Source of the DNA: Klebsiella variicola
Lineage (GTDB): Bacteria; Pseudomonadota; Gammaproteobacteria; Enterobacterales; Enterobacteriaceae
Assembly (NCBI RefSeq): GCF_000828055.2
Contig: NZ_CP010523.2
Coordinates: 5,270,001 to 5,334,000, forward strand
Direction: 5' to 3'
Length of the DNA stretch: 64,000 bases
Shown here: positions 1-14,772 of the stretch, piece after piece
Layout: every line of letters begins with the position of its first letter
How positions within the stretch are numbered: position 1 is the first letter of the stretch
Notes under the pieces: model-generated
The model's input: only the letters and a program-made list of their open reading frames with translations
Database searches by the model: none
What the model was told of the DNA's origin: nothing
Program-made: the position numbers and the translations under genes

Positions 1-1881
<1,881 letters not shown>

Positions 1882-1978
1882 TCACAACCCGAAGATGTTT
1901 CACTTCTGATTGCGAAAATTTGAGAGACTCGAACACACATTAGCTGTGTGTCGTTTCAATTTTCAGCTTGATCCAGAT

Positions 1979-1990
1979 TTTTAAAGAGCA
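1979..1990 (-). promoter_or_regulatory. boxA antitermination site in the 16S-23S spacer
   Basis: The minus strand reads TGCTCTTTAAAA, the boxA consensus bound by NusB/S10 in rRNA antitermination. It lies between tRNA-Ala and the 23S 5' end, where enterobacterial rrn operons carry their second boxA. The rest of 1882-2050 is spacer and contains the strands that pair around 23S for RNase III processing. Confidence 0.75.
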
Positions 1991-2050
1991 AAACTTCGCA
2001 GTGCACCTTTTCAGGTTCACTCTGAAGTTTTCTTGTGTTTGCAGTAAAGA

Positions 2051-2126
2051 TGGTGGAGCTATGCGGGATCGAACCGCAGACCTCCTGCGTGCAAAGCAGG
2101 CGCTCTCCCAGCTGAGCTATAGCCCC
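2051..2126 (-). tRNA. alaT: tRNA-Ala (anticodon TGC)
   Basis: A 76-nt cloverleaf with encoded CCA on the minus strand. The anticodon loop reads TTTGCAC. It lies in the 16S-23S spacer next to tRNA-Ile, the standard arrangement of rrnA-type operons. Confidence 0.97.
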
Positions 2127-2162
2127 ATCGTTTGCAACCTCTTCAAATTTGCTTCGCAAATT

Positions 2163-2239
<77 letters not shown>

Positions 2240-2308
2240 GTAGAGGTTTTTACTGCTGTTTTTCATCAGACAATCTGTGTGGACACTACAAAGGCAGGTT
2301 CTTTAAGG

Positions 2309-3848
<1,540 letters not shown>

Positions 3849-3980
3849 AAGTTTGATGCTCGTGAATTAAACTTCGTAATGAATTACGTATGTTCACTCA
3901 GAGACTTGGTATTCATTTATTGTCCGAAGACATTAAGAATCCATGTCACTTTGAGTGCCCACACAGATTGTCTGATAAAT

Positions 3981-3992
3981 TGTTAAAGAGCA
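3981..3992 (-). promoter_or_regulatory. boxA antitermination site in the rrn leader
   Basis: The minus strand reads TGCTCTTTAACA, an exact match to the rrn leader boxA. It lies between the P2 promoter and 16S and nucleates the antitermination complex needed for uninterrupted rRNA transcription. Confidence 0.85.
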
Positions 3993-4028
3993 GTGCCGCT
4001 TCGTTTTTCACTGCGGCGCGGGGTGTGC

Positions 4029-4056
4029 ATATTACGCCTTCCCGCTTCAGAGTCAA
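4029..4056 (-). promoter_or_regulatory. rrn P2 promoter
   Basis: Minus-strand -35 TTGACT (4051-4056) and -10 TAATAT (4029-4034), with a 16-bp spacer and a GC-rich stretch after the -10. Sequence and position match the E. coli rrn P2 promoter. Confidence 0.85.
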
Positions 4057-4147
4057 GCATTTATTTTTGCTTTTCTCTGCGAGGTTCTCACCGGAACCCC
4101 GCTGACCCGGCGGCTTGCTTGCCGTTGTTCCGTGTCAGTGGAGGCGC

Positions 4148-4200
4148 ATTATAGGGAGTAATTCTGAGGTGACAAGGGGAAATTCAAAAAAACTTTTCGT
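4148..4200 (-). promoter_or_regulatory. rrn P1 promoter with UP element
   Basis: Minus-strand -35 TTGTCA (4170-4175) and -10 TATAAT (4148-4153), with the short 16-bp spacer typical of rrn P1. A GC-rich discriminator follows. An A/T-rich tract at about 4181-4200 fits the UP element bound by the RNA polymerase alpha subunit. Fis sites would lie further upstream, towards or inside the end of hemG. Confidence 0.85.
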
Positions 4201-4236
4201 TCGCTCGATTTTCCATCACAACGCGAGTTTTACGCG

Positions 4237-4770
4237 CTATTTGCGCGCCATTTGTGCGATTTCCCGAGCAAACCGGGATACCTGTTGCCAGTCGGTATAG
4301 ACCACTTCTTTGCGGGTATCCGTTTCCCCCCCGGTCATTTTCATAATCAGGCGGATCATAAACCGATCGTACCAGCTGTAGCGCGGGTAGCGCAGCGCGC
4401 CGGCAAATACCGCGCAGCTCTGCGGCTGCCACGGCGAGTTCAGCAGAAACTTACGCGTATAGCTGTTGGTCTGCGGCGTGCGCTTCTCGGGTTTACGCGC
4501 CACCAGGTTAACAGAGAAGAATGCTCCCGGCAGCGCCTGCAATGATGCCAGATGCTTTTTCACAAAGCGGTCCACCGCCGGATGAAAGTGCCCGTAGCGA
4601 ATCGACGCGCCGATGACCACCCGATCGTAGTGATGCCATTCGACGACATCGGTACGGTTCAGGTTCAAGGTGTCCGCGTCGATGCCCAGCTCTTTCAGCT
4701 CGGAGGCCAGAAACGAAGCGATTTCACGGGTCTGCCCGTCGCGGGTGGAGAAGAGTATTAAAGTTTTCAC
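4237..4770 (-). CDS. hemG: Menaquinone-dependent protoporphyrinogen IX dehydrogenase
   Basis: Oxidises protoporphyrinogen IX to protoporphyrin IX, passing electrons to menaquinone or ubiquinone at the inner membrane; this is the penultimate heme step. The protein is a long-chain flavodoxin-like FMN protein of 177 residues. The phosphate-binding loop STRDGQT is at residues 8-14, followed by the conserved [10 protein letters not shown] strand. I chose the GTG at 4768-4770. It lies five bases after AGGAG and gives the family N-terminus MKTLILF. An earlier GTG at 4774-4776 overlaps that ribosome site. It is last in the pepQ-yigZ-trkH-hemG set, 11 bases after trkH. Its stop lies under 100 bp from rrn P1 with no clear terminator between. 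Confidence 0.95.
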   Translation of the reverse strand: MKTLILFSTRDGQTREIASFLASELKELGIDADTLNLNRTDVVEWHHYDRVVIGASIRYGHFHPAVDRFVKKHLASLQALPGAFFSVNLVARKPEKRTPQTNSYTRKFLLNSPWQPQSCAVFAGALRYPRYSWYDRFMIRLIMKMTGGETDTRKEVVYTDWQQVSRFAREIAQMARK

Positions 4771-4781
4771 GAGCACTCCTG

Positions 4782-6233
4782 TTATTCGCGCCAGAAAGTG
4801 GGAGTAAAGAGCACCAGTAAGGTGAACACTTCCAGACGACCAAACAGCATATTAGCAATCAGGATCCATTTCGCGACCGGGTTCATAGTGGCAAAGTTGT
4901 CCGCGACAACGCCAAGCCCAGGCCCGAGGTTGTTCAACGTCGCCACCACGGAGGCGAAGGCAGAGAAATCATCCACCCCGGTGGCGATAATAGCCAACAT
5001 ACTAATGATAAAGACCAGCGCATAGGCGGAGAAGAACCCCCACACGGCTTCAAGAATACGTTCCGGCAAGGCGCGGTTACCTAACTTGATGCTATAAACC
5101 GCATTCGGGTGTACCAGACGCTTAAGCTCACGGTTGCCCTGCTTAAACAGCAACAGGATACGGATCACCTTTAAGCCACCGCCCGTGGAACCGGCACAGC
5201 CGCCGATAAATGCGGAGCAGAGCAGCAACACCGGCAGGAATAGCGGCCAGCGCGCAATGCTATCGGTAGTGAATCCCGCGGTGGTCGCCATCGACACCAC
5301 CTGGAAAAATGCCTGATTCAGCGTCGTCAGCACCGACCCATACACGTTATGAAGCCATAGCACCAGCGTACAGATGATGACCAGCGTCAACTGGACGCCA
5401 ATGAACATGCGAAATTCTGGGTCGCGCCAGTACACCTTCAGGCTGCGTCCGCTCAATAACGAAAAATGCAGACCGTAGTTACAGCCAGAGATCAGCAAAA
5501 AGATCGCGATGATAGAGTTAATCATCGGGCTATTGAAATAGCCGACGCTGGCATCGTGAGTCGAGAAACCGCCGATGGCGATAGTGGCAAAGCTGTGCCC
5601 AATCGCATCGAACGCCGGCATACCGGCAAACCAGAGCGCCAATGCGCAGGCTATCGTCAATAACACATAGATTAGCCACAGCGTCTTCGCCGTCTCGGCG
5701 ATACGCGGGCGCATCTTGTTGTCTTTCAACGGACCGGGCATTTCCGCGCGGTAGAGCTGCATCCCCCCTACGCCGAGGATAGGCAGAATCGCCACCGCCA
5801 GCACAATGATCCCCATGCCGCCGAACCATTGCAGCATCTGCCGGTAAAAGAGGATTGCATGAGGTAATGAGTCCAAACCCACCAGGGTGGTCGCTCCGGT
5901 CGTCGTCAGGCCGGAAAATGACTCGAAGAAGGCATCGGTCACCGTCAGGTTCGGCTGCTCGGCGAAAATAAAGGGCAAGGCCCCCACGCTCCCCAGCACG
6001 GTCCAGAACAGCACCACAATCAGAAACCCTTCGCGGGATTTCAGTTCGCCTTTTTGTTTACGATTCGGCCACCACAGCATGGAGCCAATCGCCAGCGCAA
6101 CAAAAAAGGTTTGCGTGAAGGCCCGCCCCGCGCCATCGCGATATATCAGGGCCACTAATCCCGGAACGATCATCGTCCCCGAAAATAAGATGACCAACAG
6201 TCCAACGATTCGGGTTATGGCGCGAAAATGCAT
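4782..6233 (-). CDS. trkH: Trk potassium uptake system membrane subunit TrkH
   Basis: Potassium-translocating subunit of the Trk system, which works with the cytoplasmic gating protein TrkA. It has 483 residues, the same as E. coli TrkH. Four membrane-pore-membrane repeats carry the selectivity-filter glycines: TTTGATT (G113), AIGGFST (G221/G222), TTAGFTT (G320) and NNLGPG (G437). The N-terminus is strongly hydrophobic. It sits between yigZ (39 bp upstream) and hemG (11 bp downstream) and is probably cotranscribed with both. No frameshift or missing filter residue is seen. Confidence 0.97.
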   Translation of the reverse strand: MHFRAITRIVGLLVILFSGTMIVPGLVALIYRDGAGRAFTQTFFVALAIGSMLWWPNRKQKGELKSREGFLIVVLFWTVLGSVGALPFIFAEQPNLTVTDAFFESFSGLTTTGATTLVGLDSLPHAILFYRQMLQWFGGMGIIVLAVAILPILGVGGMQLYRAEMPGPLKDNKMRPRIAETAKTLWLIYVLLTIACALALWFAGMPAFDAIGHSFATIAIGGFSTHDASVGYFNSPMINSIIAIFLLISGCNYGLHFSLLSGRSLKVYWRDPEFRMFIGVQLTLVIICTLVLWLHNVYGSVLTTLNQAFFQVVSMATTAGFTTDSIARWPLFLPVLLLCSAFIGGCAGSTGGGLKVIRILLLFKQGNRELKRLVHPNAVYSIKLGNRALPERILEAVWGFFSAYALVFIISMLAIIATGVDDFSAFASVVATLNNLGPGLGVVADNFATMNPVAKWILIANMLFGRLEVFTLLVLFTPTFWRE

Positions 6234-6272
6234 CTCTGGCGCTTCCTTTGATAGGCAAAAAAACAGAGGGGA

Positions 6273-6887
6273 TTATTCGTCAATCTTCAGTAATTGCAAT
6301 GAACCGCGACTAAAATCAGCCAGTTTTGCTGAAAAAGCCGCCACTTCGGCCCGGGGAAGCGCCACGCGCAGCCGAACCGACGCCAGATATTCGCTTTCGA
6401 CTACCTTCCCGGAGAATTGGGCGAGCAGCGCTTCGATACCGGCCAGTTGCCCATACTCACATTGCAAAGTATATGCTGTTAACGGTGTCTTGCGCTGCGT
6501 CGTCAGCTGCGCCAGCGCCTGATGAACACCGCCGCCATAGGCTTTCACCAGGCCGCCAGTGCCCAGCAGGATACCACCGTAGTAGCGCACGACGACAGCG
6601 GTTATCTCACCCACGCCGCACCCCATCAGTTGCGCCAGCATCGGTTTACCCGCCGTCCCCGCCGGTTCGCCATCGTCAGAAAACCCCAGCTGTTGCGAAT
6701 CATCAGGCGGCCCGGCGACCCACGCCACGCAGTGGTGGCGGGCATCAGGGTGATCCGCTCTGACGGACTCGACAAACGCTTTTGCCGCCGCCACGCCGTC
6801 GGTATGCGCCAACAGCGTGATAAAACGGCTTTTTTTAATCTCCTCAACGACGGTAACCGGCGCCGCCGGGATTAACCAGCTTTCCAT
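6273..6887 (-). CDS. yigZ: IMPACT/YigZ family protein
   Basis: A 204-residue protein of the IMPACT (UPF0029) family, full length compared with E. coli YigZ. The signature SDDGEPAGTAGKP is at residues 70-82 and YYGGILLGTGGL at 102-113, followed by a small ferredoxin-like C-terminal domain. Eukaryotic relatives regulate the eIF2 kinase GCN2. The bacterial function is not settled, so none is assigned. Its start codon overlaps the pepQ stop by one base (TAATG), which suggests translational coupling in the pepQ-yigZ-trkH-hemG run. Confidence 0.93.
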   Translation of the reverse strand: MESWLIPAAPVTVVEEIKKSRFITLLAHTDGVAAAKAFVESVRADHPDARHHCVAWVAGPPDDSQQLGFSDDGEPAGTAGKPMLAQLMGCGVGEITAVVVRYYGGILLGTGGLVKAYGGGVHQALAQLTTQRKTPLTAYTLQCEYGQLAGIEALLAQFSGKVVESEYLASVRLRVALPRAEVAAFSAKLADFSRGSLQLLKIDE

Positions 6888-8218
6888 TACGCCAGCTTCA
6901 GATCGCGCGTCATATTTTCAATGCTGTTTTCGTGAACCACCACGTTATCTTCGATACGGATCCCGCCAAACGGCTTCATGGCGTCAATTTTCTGCCAGTT
7001 GAAGTGCTTGCTGAACGGGCCTTCACGCCACGGCGCCAGTAACGACTCGATGAAGTAGATGCCGGGTTCAATAGTCAGCACCATGCGCGGCTCGATAATA
7101 CGGGTGCAGCGCAGATACGGGTATTTCGACGGCGCCGCCAGATGCGTACCGGTGTCATCCTGCATAAAGCCAGCGACATCATGCACCTGCAGACCCAGCG
7201 GATGGCCAATCCCGTGCGGCATAAACGGCCCGGTCAGGTCATTCTCCACCATCGCCTCTTCGCTTATGTCGGTAACCAACTGGTGTTTACGCAGTAGCTT
7301 TGCGATGCGCTGATGGAACTGGATATGGTAATCAACATAACGAGTCCCGGCCTTCATGGTGCTAATCAGCGCCAGCTGCTCGTCATTAACGTCTTTGATC
7401 AGATGGGCAAAGTCGTTGTCGCCGTGCGCCGCCCAGGTTCGCGTCAGATCCGCGGCATAGCCGTTATATTCTGCGCCAGCGTCGAGCAGGAAGCTGCGCA
7501 TCTCCGCCGGGGCGCGATGATCCAGTTTGGTGTAGTGCAGGACGGAGGCATGCTCATTCAGCGCGACAATGTTGCTGTAAGGCACGTCGGTATCGCGGTG
7601 ACCAGTGGCGGTGAGATAGGCCTGGTTGATATCGAATTCGCTCATCCCGGACTGGAAAGCTTCATAGGCCGCGCGATGACCATTGACCGCCGATTTCTGC
7701 GCTTCACGCATACAGGCCAGCTCGTAATCCGTTTTGTAAGCCCGATAGTAGTGCAGGTAATCGATAACCCCTTTCGGGTTGATCTTATCCGCAGCGATAC
7801 CCAGCCCCAGCGCGCGCTCCGGTACCGGCCCAATATAACCGATATTACCGCGAGCGGCAGGTAGCTGGCTGCCGATGCCATCGGCCTTCGGCAGAGCAAT
7901 GACGTCAACTTCTTCGGTCCAGAATGCGGTCGGTAGCGGCTCGACGTTGTGCCAGTAATCGACCGGCAGATAGAACCACAGCTTCGGTTTGTTAACGCCA
8001 TCCACCAGCAGCCAGCAGTTAGGCACCTGCGTCACTGGCACCCAGGCTTTGAACTGCGGATTGACCTTGAACGGGTACGGGTGGTCGTCAAGGAAGACGT
8101 TAACCAGCTCACCGGAGTGAATCAGCAGCGCATCCATCTGAAAACGGGCCAGCACGTCGCGGGTACGTTCTTGTAGGGTAACAATATGATTTTTATAGAG
8201 CGCGGACAGGGATTCCAT
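6887..8218 (-). CDS. pepQ: Xaa-Pro dipeptidase (prolidase)
   Basis: Cytoplasmic manganese metallopeptidase that splits X-Pro dipeptides and can also hydrolyse some organophosphate esters. It has 443 residues, the E. coli length. All five metal ligands of the pita-bread fold are visible: D246 and D257 (in [17 protein letters not shown]), H339 (HGIGHP), E384 (TIEPGIYF) and E423 (RIEDNVVV). It is the first gene of a minus-strand run with yigZ, trkH and hemG. It diverges from fadB across a 191-bp gap. A possible -10 TAAGAT lies near 8258-8263. Confidence 0.97.
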   Translation of the reverse strand: MESLSALYKNHIVTLQERTRDVLARFQMDALLIHSGELVNVFLDDHPYPFKVNPQFKAWVPVTQVPNCWLLVDGVNKPKLWFYLPVDYWHNVEPLPTAFWTEEVDVIALPKADGIGSQLPAARGNIGYIGPVPERALGLGIAADKINPKGVIDYLHYYRAYKTDYELACMREAQKSAVNGHRAAYEAFQSGMSEFDINQAYLTATGHRDTDVPYSNIVALNEHASVLHYTKLDHRAPAEMRSFLLDAGAEYNGYAADLTRTWAAHGDNDFAHLIKDVNDEQLALISTMKAGTRYVDYHIQFHQRIAKLLRKHQLVTDISEEAMVENDLTGPFMPHGIGHPLGLQVHDVAGFMQDDTGTHLAAPSKYPYLRCTRIIEPRMVLTIEPGIYFIESLLAPWREGPFSKHFNWQKIDAMKPFGGIRIEDNVVVHENSIENMTRDLKLA

Positions 8219-8266
8219 CTTTCATCCTTTGCTTTTATGGGATCGTGATACTCCGCATCTTAGCAC

Positions 8267-8287
8267 ATCACCCTGCGTGCGGGTGAT
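8267..8287. repeat. Small inverted repeat in the pepQ-fadB divergent region
   Basis: ATCACCC (8267-8273) and GGGTGAT (8281-8287) form perfect 7-bp arms around 7 bases. It lies beside the probable pepQ -10 and upstream of the FadR site. It could be an operator for an unidentified regulator or a minor RNA hairpin; the sequence alone does not decide. Confidence 0.5.
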
Positions 8288-8366
8288 TTCCGCCGGATGT
8301 GATCCGACCAGCAATTATTTAAAGAGTAATTTGCAATTCTTTAACATAAATTCCACACTCCGTTTC

Positions 8367-8383
8367 ATCTGGTATGACCAGAT
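8367..8383 (+). promoter_or_regulatory. FadR operator upstream of fadBA
   Basis: ATCTGGTATGACCAGAT is a near-perfect palindrome matching the FadR consensus. It lies 26 bp before the fadB start. FadR represses beta-oxidation genes and is released by long-chain acyl-CoA, as at E. coli fadBA. Confidence 0.85.
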
Positions 8384-8409
8384 CATATTGCTGGATTCAG
8401 GAGACTGAC

Positions 8410-10599
8410 ATGCTCTACAAAGGCGACACCCTGTACCTCGACTGGCTGGAAGATGGCATCGCCGAACTGGTGTTCGATGCCCCAGGTTCGGTCAACAAGC
8501 TTGATACCGCAACCGTAGCCAGCCTCGGTCACGCGCTGGACGTACTGGAAAAACAAAACGATCTCAAAGGTCTGCTGCTGCGCTCTGAAAAAGCGGCGTT
8601 TATCGTCGGCGCGGATATCACCGAATTCCTCTCGCTGTTCCTGGTCCCTGAGGAGCAGTTAAGCCAGTGGTTGCATTTTGCTAACAGCGTTTTCAATCGT
8701 CTGGAAGATCTTCCCGTCCCGACGATCTCTGCCGTCAATGGTTACGCGCTGGGCGGCGGTTGTGAATGCGTCCTGGCGACCGATTACCGCCTGGCGACGC
8801 CGGATCTGCGTATCGGTCTGCCGGAAACCAAGCTTGGCATTATGCCGGGCTTCGGCGGTTCTGTGCGTCTGCCACGCTTGCTCGGCGCCGATAGCGCGCT
8901 GGAAATTATTGCCGCCGGGAAAGACGTCGGCGCCGATCAGGCGCTGAAAATCGGCCTGGTGGATGGTGTGGTCGCAGCGGAAAAACTGCGTGACGGCGCG
9001 CTGGCGATCCTGCGTCAGGCGATTAATGGCGATCTGGACTGGAAAGCAAAACGTCAGCCGAAACTAGAGCCGCTGAAGCTCAGCAAAATTGAAGCTACCA
9101 TGAGCTTCACGATTGCCAAAGGCATGGTCGCACAAACTGCCGGGAAACATTACCCGGCGCCGATCACCGCGGTGAAAACCATTGAAGCCGCCGCACGTCT
9201 TGGTCGTGAAGAAGCCCTGGTGCTGGAAAATAAAAGCTTTGTCCCGCTGGCCCATACCAATGAGGCCCGCGCGCTGGTTGGTATCTTCCTGAACGACCAG
9301 TACGTCAAAGCGAAAGCGAAAAAGTTGACCAAAGATGTCGAGACGCCGAAGCATGCTGCTGTCCTGGGCGCTGGCATTATGGGCGGCGGTATCGCATACC
9401 AGTCGGCCTGGAAAGGCGTGCCGGTGGTGATGAAAGACATTAGCGACAAATCGCTGACCCTGGGCATGACCGAAGCGGCGAAACTGCTGAATAAACAGCT
9501 GGAACGCGGCAAAATCGACGGTCTGAAGCTGACCGGAGTGATCAGCACCATTCAGCCAACCCTGGAATACAGCGGTTTTGATCGCGTCGACGTGGTTGTT
9601 GAAGCGGTGGTCGAAAACCCGAAAGTGAAGAAAGCGGTGCTGGCCGAAACCGAGGCAAAAGTGCGCCCGGATACCGTGCTGGCATCCAACACCTCAACAA
9701 TCCCCATCAGCGAACTGGCCAGCGTTCTGCAACGCCCGGAAAACTTCTGCGGTATGCACTTCTTTAACCCGGTGCATCGCATGCCGCTGGTTGAAGTGAT
9801 CCGCGGCGAAAAAACCTCGGATAAGACCATTGCCAAAGTTGTGGCCTGGGCCAGCAAAATGGGCAAAACGCCGATCGTGGTCAATGATTGTCCCGGCTTC
9901 TTCGTTAATCGCGTGCTGTTCCCCTACTTCGCCGGCTTCAGCCAGCTGCTGCGCGACGGGGCGGATTTCCGCAAAGTCGACAAAGTGATGGAAAAACAGT
10001 TTGGCTGGCCAATGGGCCCGGCCTATCTGCTGGACGTGGTCGGCATCGATACCGCCCACCATGCTCAGGCCGTGATGGCGGCGGGCTTCCCGCAGCGGAT
10101 GCAGAAAGATTATCGCGACGCCATCGACGCCCTGTTTGACGCCAACCGTTTCGGCCAGAAGAACGGCCTCGGTTTCTGGCGTTATAAAGAAGACAGCAAA
10201 GGTAAGCCGAAGAAAGAAGAAGACGCTGCCGTCGACGGCCTGCTGGCCGACGTCAGCCAGCCGAAGCACGATTTCAGCGATGAAGAGATTATCGCCCGCA
10301 TGATGATCCCGATGGTTAACGAAGTCGTCCGCTGCCTGGAAGAAGGCATTATCGCCAGCCCGGCGGAAGCGGATATGGCGCTGGTATACGGCCTGGGCTT
10401 CCCTCCGTTCCACGGCGGCGCATTCCGCTGGCTGGACACCATCGGCAGCGCGAAGTATCTCGATATGGCACAGCAATACCAGCACCTTGGCCCGCTGTAT
10501 GAAGTGCCAGCCGGTCTGCGTGACAAAGCGCGCCATAACGAAGCGTATTATCCCCAGGTAGAGCCAGCCCGTCCGGTTGGCGCTCTGAAAACGGCTTAA
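8410..10599 (+). CDS. fadB: Fatty acid oxidation complex subunit alpha
   Basis: Multifunctional beta-oxidation enzyme: enoyl-CoA hydratase, 3-hydroxyacyl-CoA dehydrogenase, delta3-delta2-enoyl-CoA isomerase and 3-hydroxyacyl-CoA epimerase. It forms an alpha2-beta2 complex with FadA. It has 729 residues, as in E. coli. The hydratase domain carries the glutamates E119 (GGGCE) and E139 (GLPETK). The NAD site [11 protein letters not shown] lies near 315-327 and the dehydrogenase motif HFFNPVHRM near 445-453. I start at the ATG at 8410 to match [10 protein letters not shown]; an earlier in-frame ATG at 8374 lies inside the FadR operator. fadA follows after 9 bp with a ribosome site in the gap. Confidence 0.98.
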   Translation: MLYKGDTLYLDWLEDGIAELVFDAPGSVNKLDTATVASLGHALDVLEKQNDLKGLLLRSEKAAFIVGADITEFLSLFLVPEEQLSQWLHFANSVFNRLEDLPVPTISAVNGYALGGGCECVLATDYRLATPDLRIGLPETKLGIMPGFGGSVRLPRLLGADSALEIIAAGKDVGADQALKIGLVDGVVAAEKLRDGALAILRQAINGDLDWKAKRQPKLEPLKLSKIEATMSFTIAKGMVAQTAGKHYPAPITAVKTIEAAARLGREEALVLENKSFVPLAHTNEARALVGIFLNDQYVKAKAKKLTKDVETPKHAAVLGAGIMGGGIAYQSAWKGVPVVMKDISDKSLTLGMTEAAKLLNKQLERGKIDGLKLTGVISTIQPTLEYSGFDRVDVVVEAVVENPKVKKAVLAETEAKVRPDTVLASNTSTIPISELASVLQRPENFCGMHFFNPVHRMPLVEVIRGEKTSDKTIAKVVAWASKMGKTPIVVNDCPGFFVNRVLFPYFAGFSQLLRDGADFRKVDKVMEKQFGWPMGPAYLLDVVGIDTAHHAQAVMAAGFPQRMQKDYRDAIDALFDANRFGQKNGLGFWRYKEDSKGKPKKEEDAAVDGLLADVSQPKHDFSDEEIIARMMIPMVNEVVRCLEEGIIASPAEADMALVYGLGFPPFHGGAFRWLDTIGSAKYLDMAQQYQHLGPLYEVPAGLRDKARHNEAYYPQVEPARPVGALKTA

Positions 10600-11772
<1,173 letters not shown>

Positions 11773-11849
11773 TCGAAGGGTTATCTCAACGCCATTGCGA
11801 CCAGAAGCAGGCAGCAATGGCGAAGAGAGCAGGTTTAGTTGCCGTTCTT

Positions 11850-11879
11850 CCCGCCTGTCAGGGGCGGGTTTTTTATTTT
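11850..11879 (+). terminator. Intrinsic terminator of fadBA
   Basis: Stem CCCGCC (11850-11855) pairs with GGCGGG (11863-11868), followed by a run of six T. It lies between convergent fadA and fre and reads as a plus-strand terminator only, since the other side has no T tract. Confidence 0.8.
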
Positions 11880-12580
11880 CAGATAAACGCAAACGCATCG
11901 CCAAACAGGCGATCTTCACGCGCGCCGCGTTCGTTGCAGAACAGGTCGCGGGCAATCTTGGCCATCTCAAAACGACCGGCAATGTAGATATCATGCTCGG
12001 CCAGCGTGCCGTAATCCTGCAGCACGGCAGTCAGTACCGTACCGGAACGACCGCGCCACCCTTCTTCCGGTTGCTCGACCACCGGCTCGATGCGCAGATT
12101 CGGATGCTTGATGCTTAACGCTTCCAGCTCGGCCAGATCGTACAAATGCTTAGCCTCGCGGCCGCCCCAATAAATGGCGATATCGCGATCCGGGTTACGC
12201 GCCAGCGCGGTTAACAGAATAGAACGCACATAAGAGAAACCGGTGCCGCCGGCGATCAGAATCAGCGGGCGATCTTCGTCATCGCGCAGCCACGCTTCGC
12301 CATGCGGAATATCAACCTCAATTTCACGCTCTTTCAGAATGCGATCCATCACCGCCATCGCATACAGATTGAGTTCAGAAGCACCGATATGCAGCTCGAT
12401 AAACTCGTGCTCTGACGGCGTGGAAGCCATAGAGAACGGACGCTTATCGCGCTCGTCCATTACCACCATCAGATACTGGCCAGCGCGGAAAGAGAATGCC
12501 GCTTCCGGTACTAATCGAACGCGATACACGGTATCGGTAATCGCCTCCACTGAGGTCACTTTACAGCTTAAGGTTGTCAT
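11879..12580 (-). CDS. fre: NAD(P)H-flavin reductase
   Basis: Reduces free FMN, FAD or riboflavin with NAD(P)H. Reduced flavin then feeds processes such as ribonucleotide reductase activation, iron release and, historically, the UbiD-UbiX step. It has 233 residues, full length. The flavin-binding RPFSMAS motif is at 47-53 and the nucleotide motif AGGTGFSYV near 110-118, typical of ferredoxin-NADP reductase folds. It lies downstream of ubiD on the same strand (55-bp gap), the same pairing as in E. coli. It converges with fadA. Confidence 0.96.
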   Translation of the reverse strand: MTTLSCKVTSVEAITDTVYRVRLVPEAAFSFRAGQYLMVVMDERDKRPFSMASTPSEHEFIELHIGASELNLYAMAVMDRILKEREIEVDIPHGEAWLRDDEDRPLILIAGGTGFSYVRSILLTALARNPDRDIAIYWGGREAKHLYDLAELEALSIKHPNLRIEPVVEQPEEGWRGRSGTVLTAVLQDYGTLAEHDIYIAGRFEMAKIARDLFCNERGAREDRLFGDAFAFI

Positions 12581-12635
12581 GCGTCCCCTCTGTCGGGTCT
12601 ATAGAGCAAAACAGCGGCGTTAGCCCCGCTTACTG

Positions 12636-14105
12636 TTATTTAAAGATGGCCAGTTCATCCCAGATGGCGTCGATGCGCGCCGTCACCTGAGGATCTTTTT
12701 TGATTGGACGACCCCATTCACGCTGGGTTTCGCCAGGCCATTTATTTGTGGCATCCAGCCCCATTTTTGAACCCAGGCCGGAAACCGGCGAGGCAAAATC
12801 CAGATAATCTATTGGCGTATTTTCTACCAGTACCGTATCACGAGCCGGGTCCATACGGGTAGTAATCGCCCAAATCACGTCGTTCCAGTCGCGTGCGTTG
12901 ACGTCGTCATCGCATACGATCACGAATTTGGTATACATGAACTGGCGCAGGAATGACCAGACGCCCATCATCACGCGCTTGGCATGGCCCGCGTACTGTT
13001 TTTTCATGGTCACCACCGCCAGGCGATAAGAACACCCTTCCGGCGGCAGATAAAAGTCGACGATTTCCGGGAACTGCTTTTGCAGAATGGGCACAAAGAC
13101 TTCGTTCAGCGCCACGCCCAGCACCGCAGGTTCATCCGGCGGACGACCGGTATAGGTCGAATGATAAATCGCGTCTTCGCGCTGGGTAATGTGGGTTACC
13201 GTAAACACCGGGAAGCTATCCACTTCATTGTAGTAGCCAGTATGATCGCCATACGGGCCTTCCGGCGCCATCTCACCGGCCTCAATGTAACCTTCGAGCA
13301 CAATTTCCGCGCTGGCCGGGACTTCAAGGTCATTGGAAACGCACTTCACCACTTCGGTCTTGGTGCCGCGCAGCAAGCCTGCGAAAGCATATTCCGACAG
13401 GGTATCGGGCACCGGCGTCACCGCGCCCAGAATGGTCGCCGGATCGGCGCCAAGCGCCACGGATACAGGGAAACGCTCGCCAGGATGCGCCGCGCACCAC
13501 TCCTGGAAATCCAGGGCGCCGCCGCGGTGAGACAACCACCGCATGATGAGTTTATTTTTGCCGATCAGCTGCTGGCGATAAATACCCAGATTTTGCCGCT
13601 CCTTGTGCGGGCCTCGGGTCACCGTCAGCCCCCAGGTGATCAGCGGCGCGGCATCTTCAGGCCAGCAGGTCATAATCGGGATTTTATTCAGGTCGACGTC
13701 ATCGCCCTGGATGATTTTTTGTTGGCAGGGCGCACCGCGCAGGCGTTTGGTCGGCATATTCAGCACTTGCTTGAACTGCGGCAGCTTATCAAACAGATCG
13801 CGGAAGCCTTTTGGCGGCTCCGGCTCTTTCAGAAAGGCCAATAGCTTCCCGACTTCCCGTAGCGAACTGACGTCTTCCTGGCCCATCCCTAGCGCCACAC
13901 GACGCGGCGTGCCAAACAGATTGCACAGCACCGGCATCGAGTAGCCTTTCGGGTTTTCAAACAGCAGCGCCGGGCCACCGGCACGCAGGGTCCGGTCGGC
14001 AATTTCGGTGATTTCCAGATGAGGATCGACCGGCAGAGTGATACGTTTTAGTTCGCCCTGTTGTTCCAGGAGTGTCAGAAAGTCGCGAAGATCGTGGTAT
14101 TTCAT
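12636..14105 (-). CDS. ubiD: 4-hydroxy-3-polyprenylbenzoate decarboxylase
   Basis: Prenylated-FMN decarboxylase of ubiquinone biosynthesis, removing the carboxyl group of 3-octaprenyl-4-hydroxybenzoate. It has 489 residues, slightly shorter than the 497 of E. coli. The N-terminus starts at MKYHDLRDF, and the C-terminus ends DELAIFK without the last few E. coli residues. The conserved UbiD region around HTGYYNEVD, which carries prFMN and metal contacts, is intact. It precedes fre on the same strand and diverges from rfaH across 178 bp. Confidence 0.96.
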   Translation of the reverse strand: MKYHDLRDFLTLLEQQGELKRITLPVDPHLEITEIADRTLRAGGPALLFENPKGYSMPVLCNLFGTPRRVALGMGQEDVSSLREVGKLLAFLKEPEPPKGFRDLFDKLPQFKQVLNMPTKRLRGAPCQQKIIQGDDVDLNKIPIMTCWPEDAAPLITWGLTVTRGPHKERQNLGIYRQQLIGKNKLIMRWLSHRGGALDFQEWCAAHPGERFPVSVALGADPATILGAVTPVPDTLSEYAFAGLLRGTKTEVVKCVSNDLEVPASAEIVLEGYIEAGEMAPEGPYGDHTGYYNEVDSFPVFTVTHITQREDAIYHSTYTGRPPDEPAVLGVALNEVFVPILQKQFPEIVDFYLPPEGCSYRLAVVTMKKQYAGHAKRVMMGVWSFLRQFMYTKFVIVCDDDVNARDWNDVIWAITTRMDPARDTVLVENTPIDYLDFASPVSGLGSKMGLDATNKWPGETQREWGRPIKKDPQVTARIDAIWDELAIFK

Positions 14106-14283
14106 GAAAGTGTTATTGACCTCTCTACAGGCGGCTAATTATACGGTGTTCGACGGCGCGATGCTGTAATTTTGTTAAATTAGCGTGAAAGAACGCTGAA
14201 ATTTGGATTTCAATTATAATGGCTTTCGCGATTACACCAGCCATTTGTTATGCTTGCCGTTATTAGAAGTGGAATGAGTCATT

Positions 14284-14772
14284 ATGCAAGCCTGGTACTT
14301 ACTGTATTGCAAACGTGGGCAGCTACAACGAGCCCAGGAACATCTGGAACGTCAGTCAGTTAACTGCCTGATGCCGACGATTGCGCTGGAAAAAATCATT
14401 CGCGGTAAACGCACCATGGTCAGCGAACCGCTGTTCCCGAACTACCTGTTTATTGAGTTCGATCCAGAGGTGATTCATACCACTACCATCAGCGCCACCC
14501 GCGGGGTTAACAACTTCGTGCGCTTTGGCGCCCTGCCCGCTGTCGTTCCCTCGGCGGTGATTCATCAGCTCTCTATCTACAAACCAGAAGGCATTACCGA
14601 CCCGGAAACGCCGCATGAGGGCGATAGCGTGCTAATCACCGACGGCGCGTTCGAAGGCTTACAGGCTATCTTCACCGAGCCGGACGGCGAAGCTCGTTCT
14701 ATGTTGCTGTTAAACCTGCTGAATAAGCAAGTCCTGCAGAGCGTTAAAAATACCGACTTCCAGAAAATCTAA
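14284..14772 (+). CDS. rfaH: Transcription antitermination factor RfaH
   Basis: Operon-specific NusG paralogue recruited at ops sites in nontemplate DNA. It suppresses pausing and Rho termination in long operons for LPS, capsule and similar envelope products. It has 162 residues, as in E. coli. The N-terminal NGN domain begins [12 protein letters not shown]. The C-terminal KOW domain switches from alpha-hairpin to beta-barrel in the E. coli protein. A TATAAT at 14215-14220 is a plausible -10, with a weak -35. Its stop overlaps the convergent tatD stop by four bases. I find no ops element that I trust in this window. Confidence 0.97.
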   Translation: MQAWYLLYCKRGQLQRAQEHLERQSVNCLMPTIALEKIIRGKRTMVSEPLFPNYLFIEFDPEVIHTTTISATRGVNNFVRFGALPAVVPSAVIHQLSIYKPEGITDPETPHEGDSVLITDGAFEGLQAIFTEPDGEARSMLLLNLLNKQVLQSVKNTDFQKI

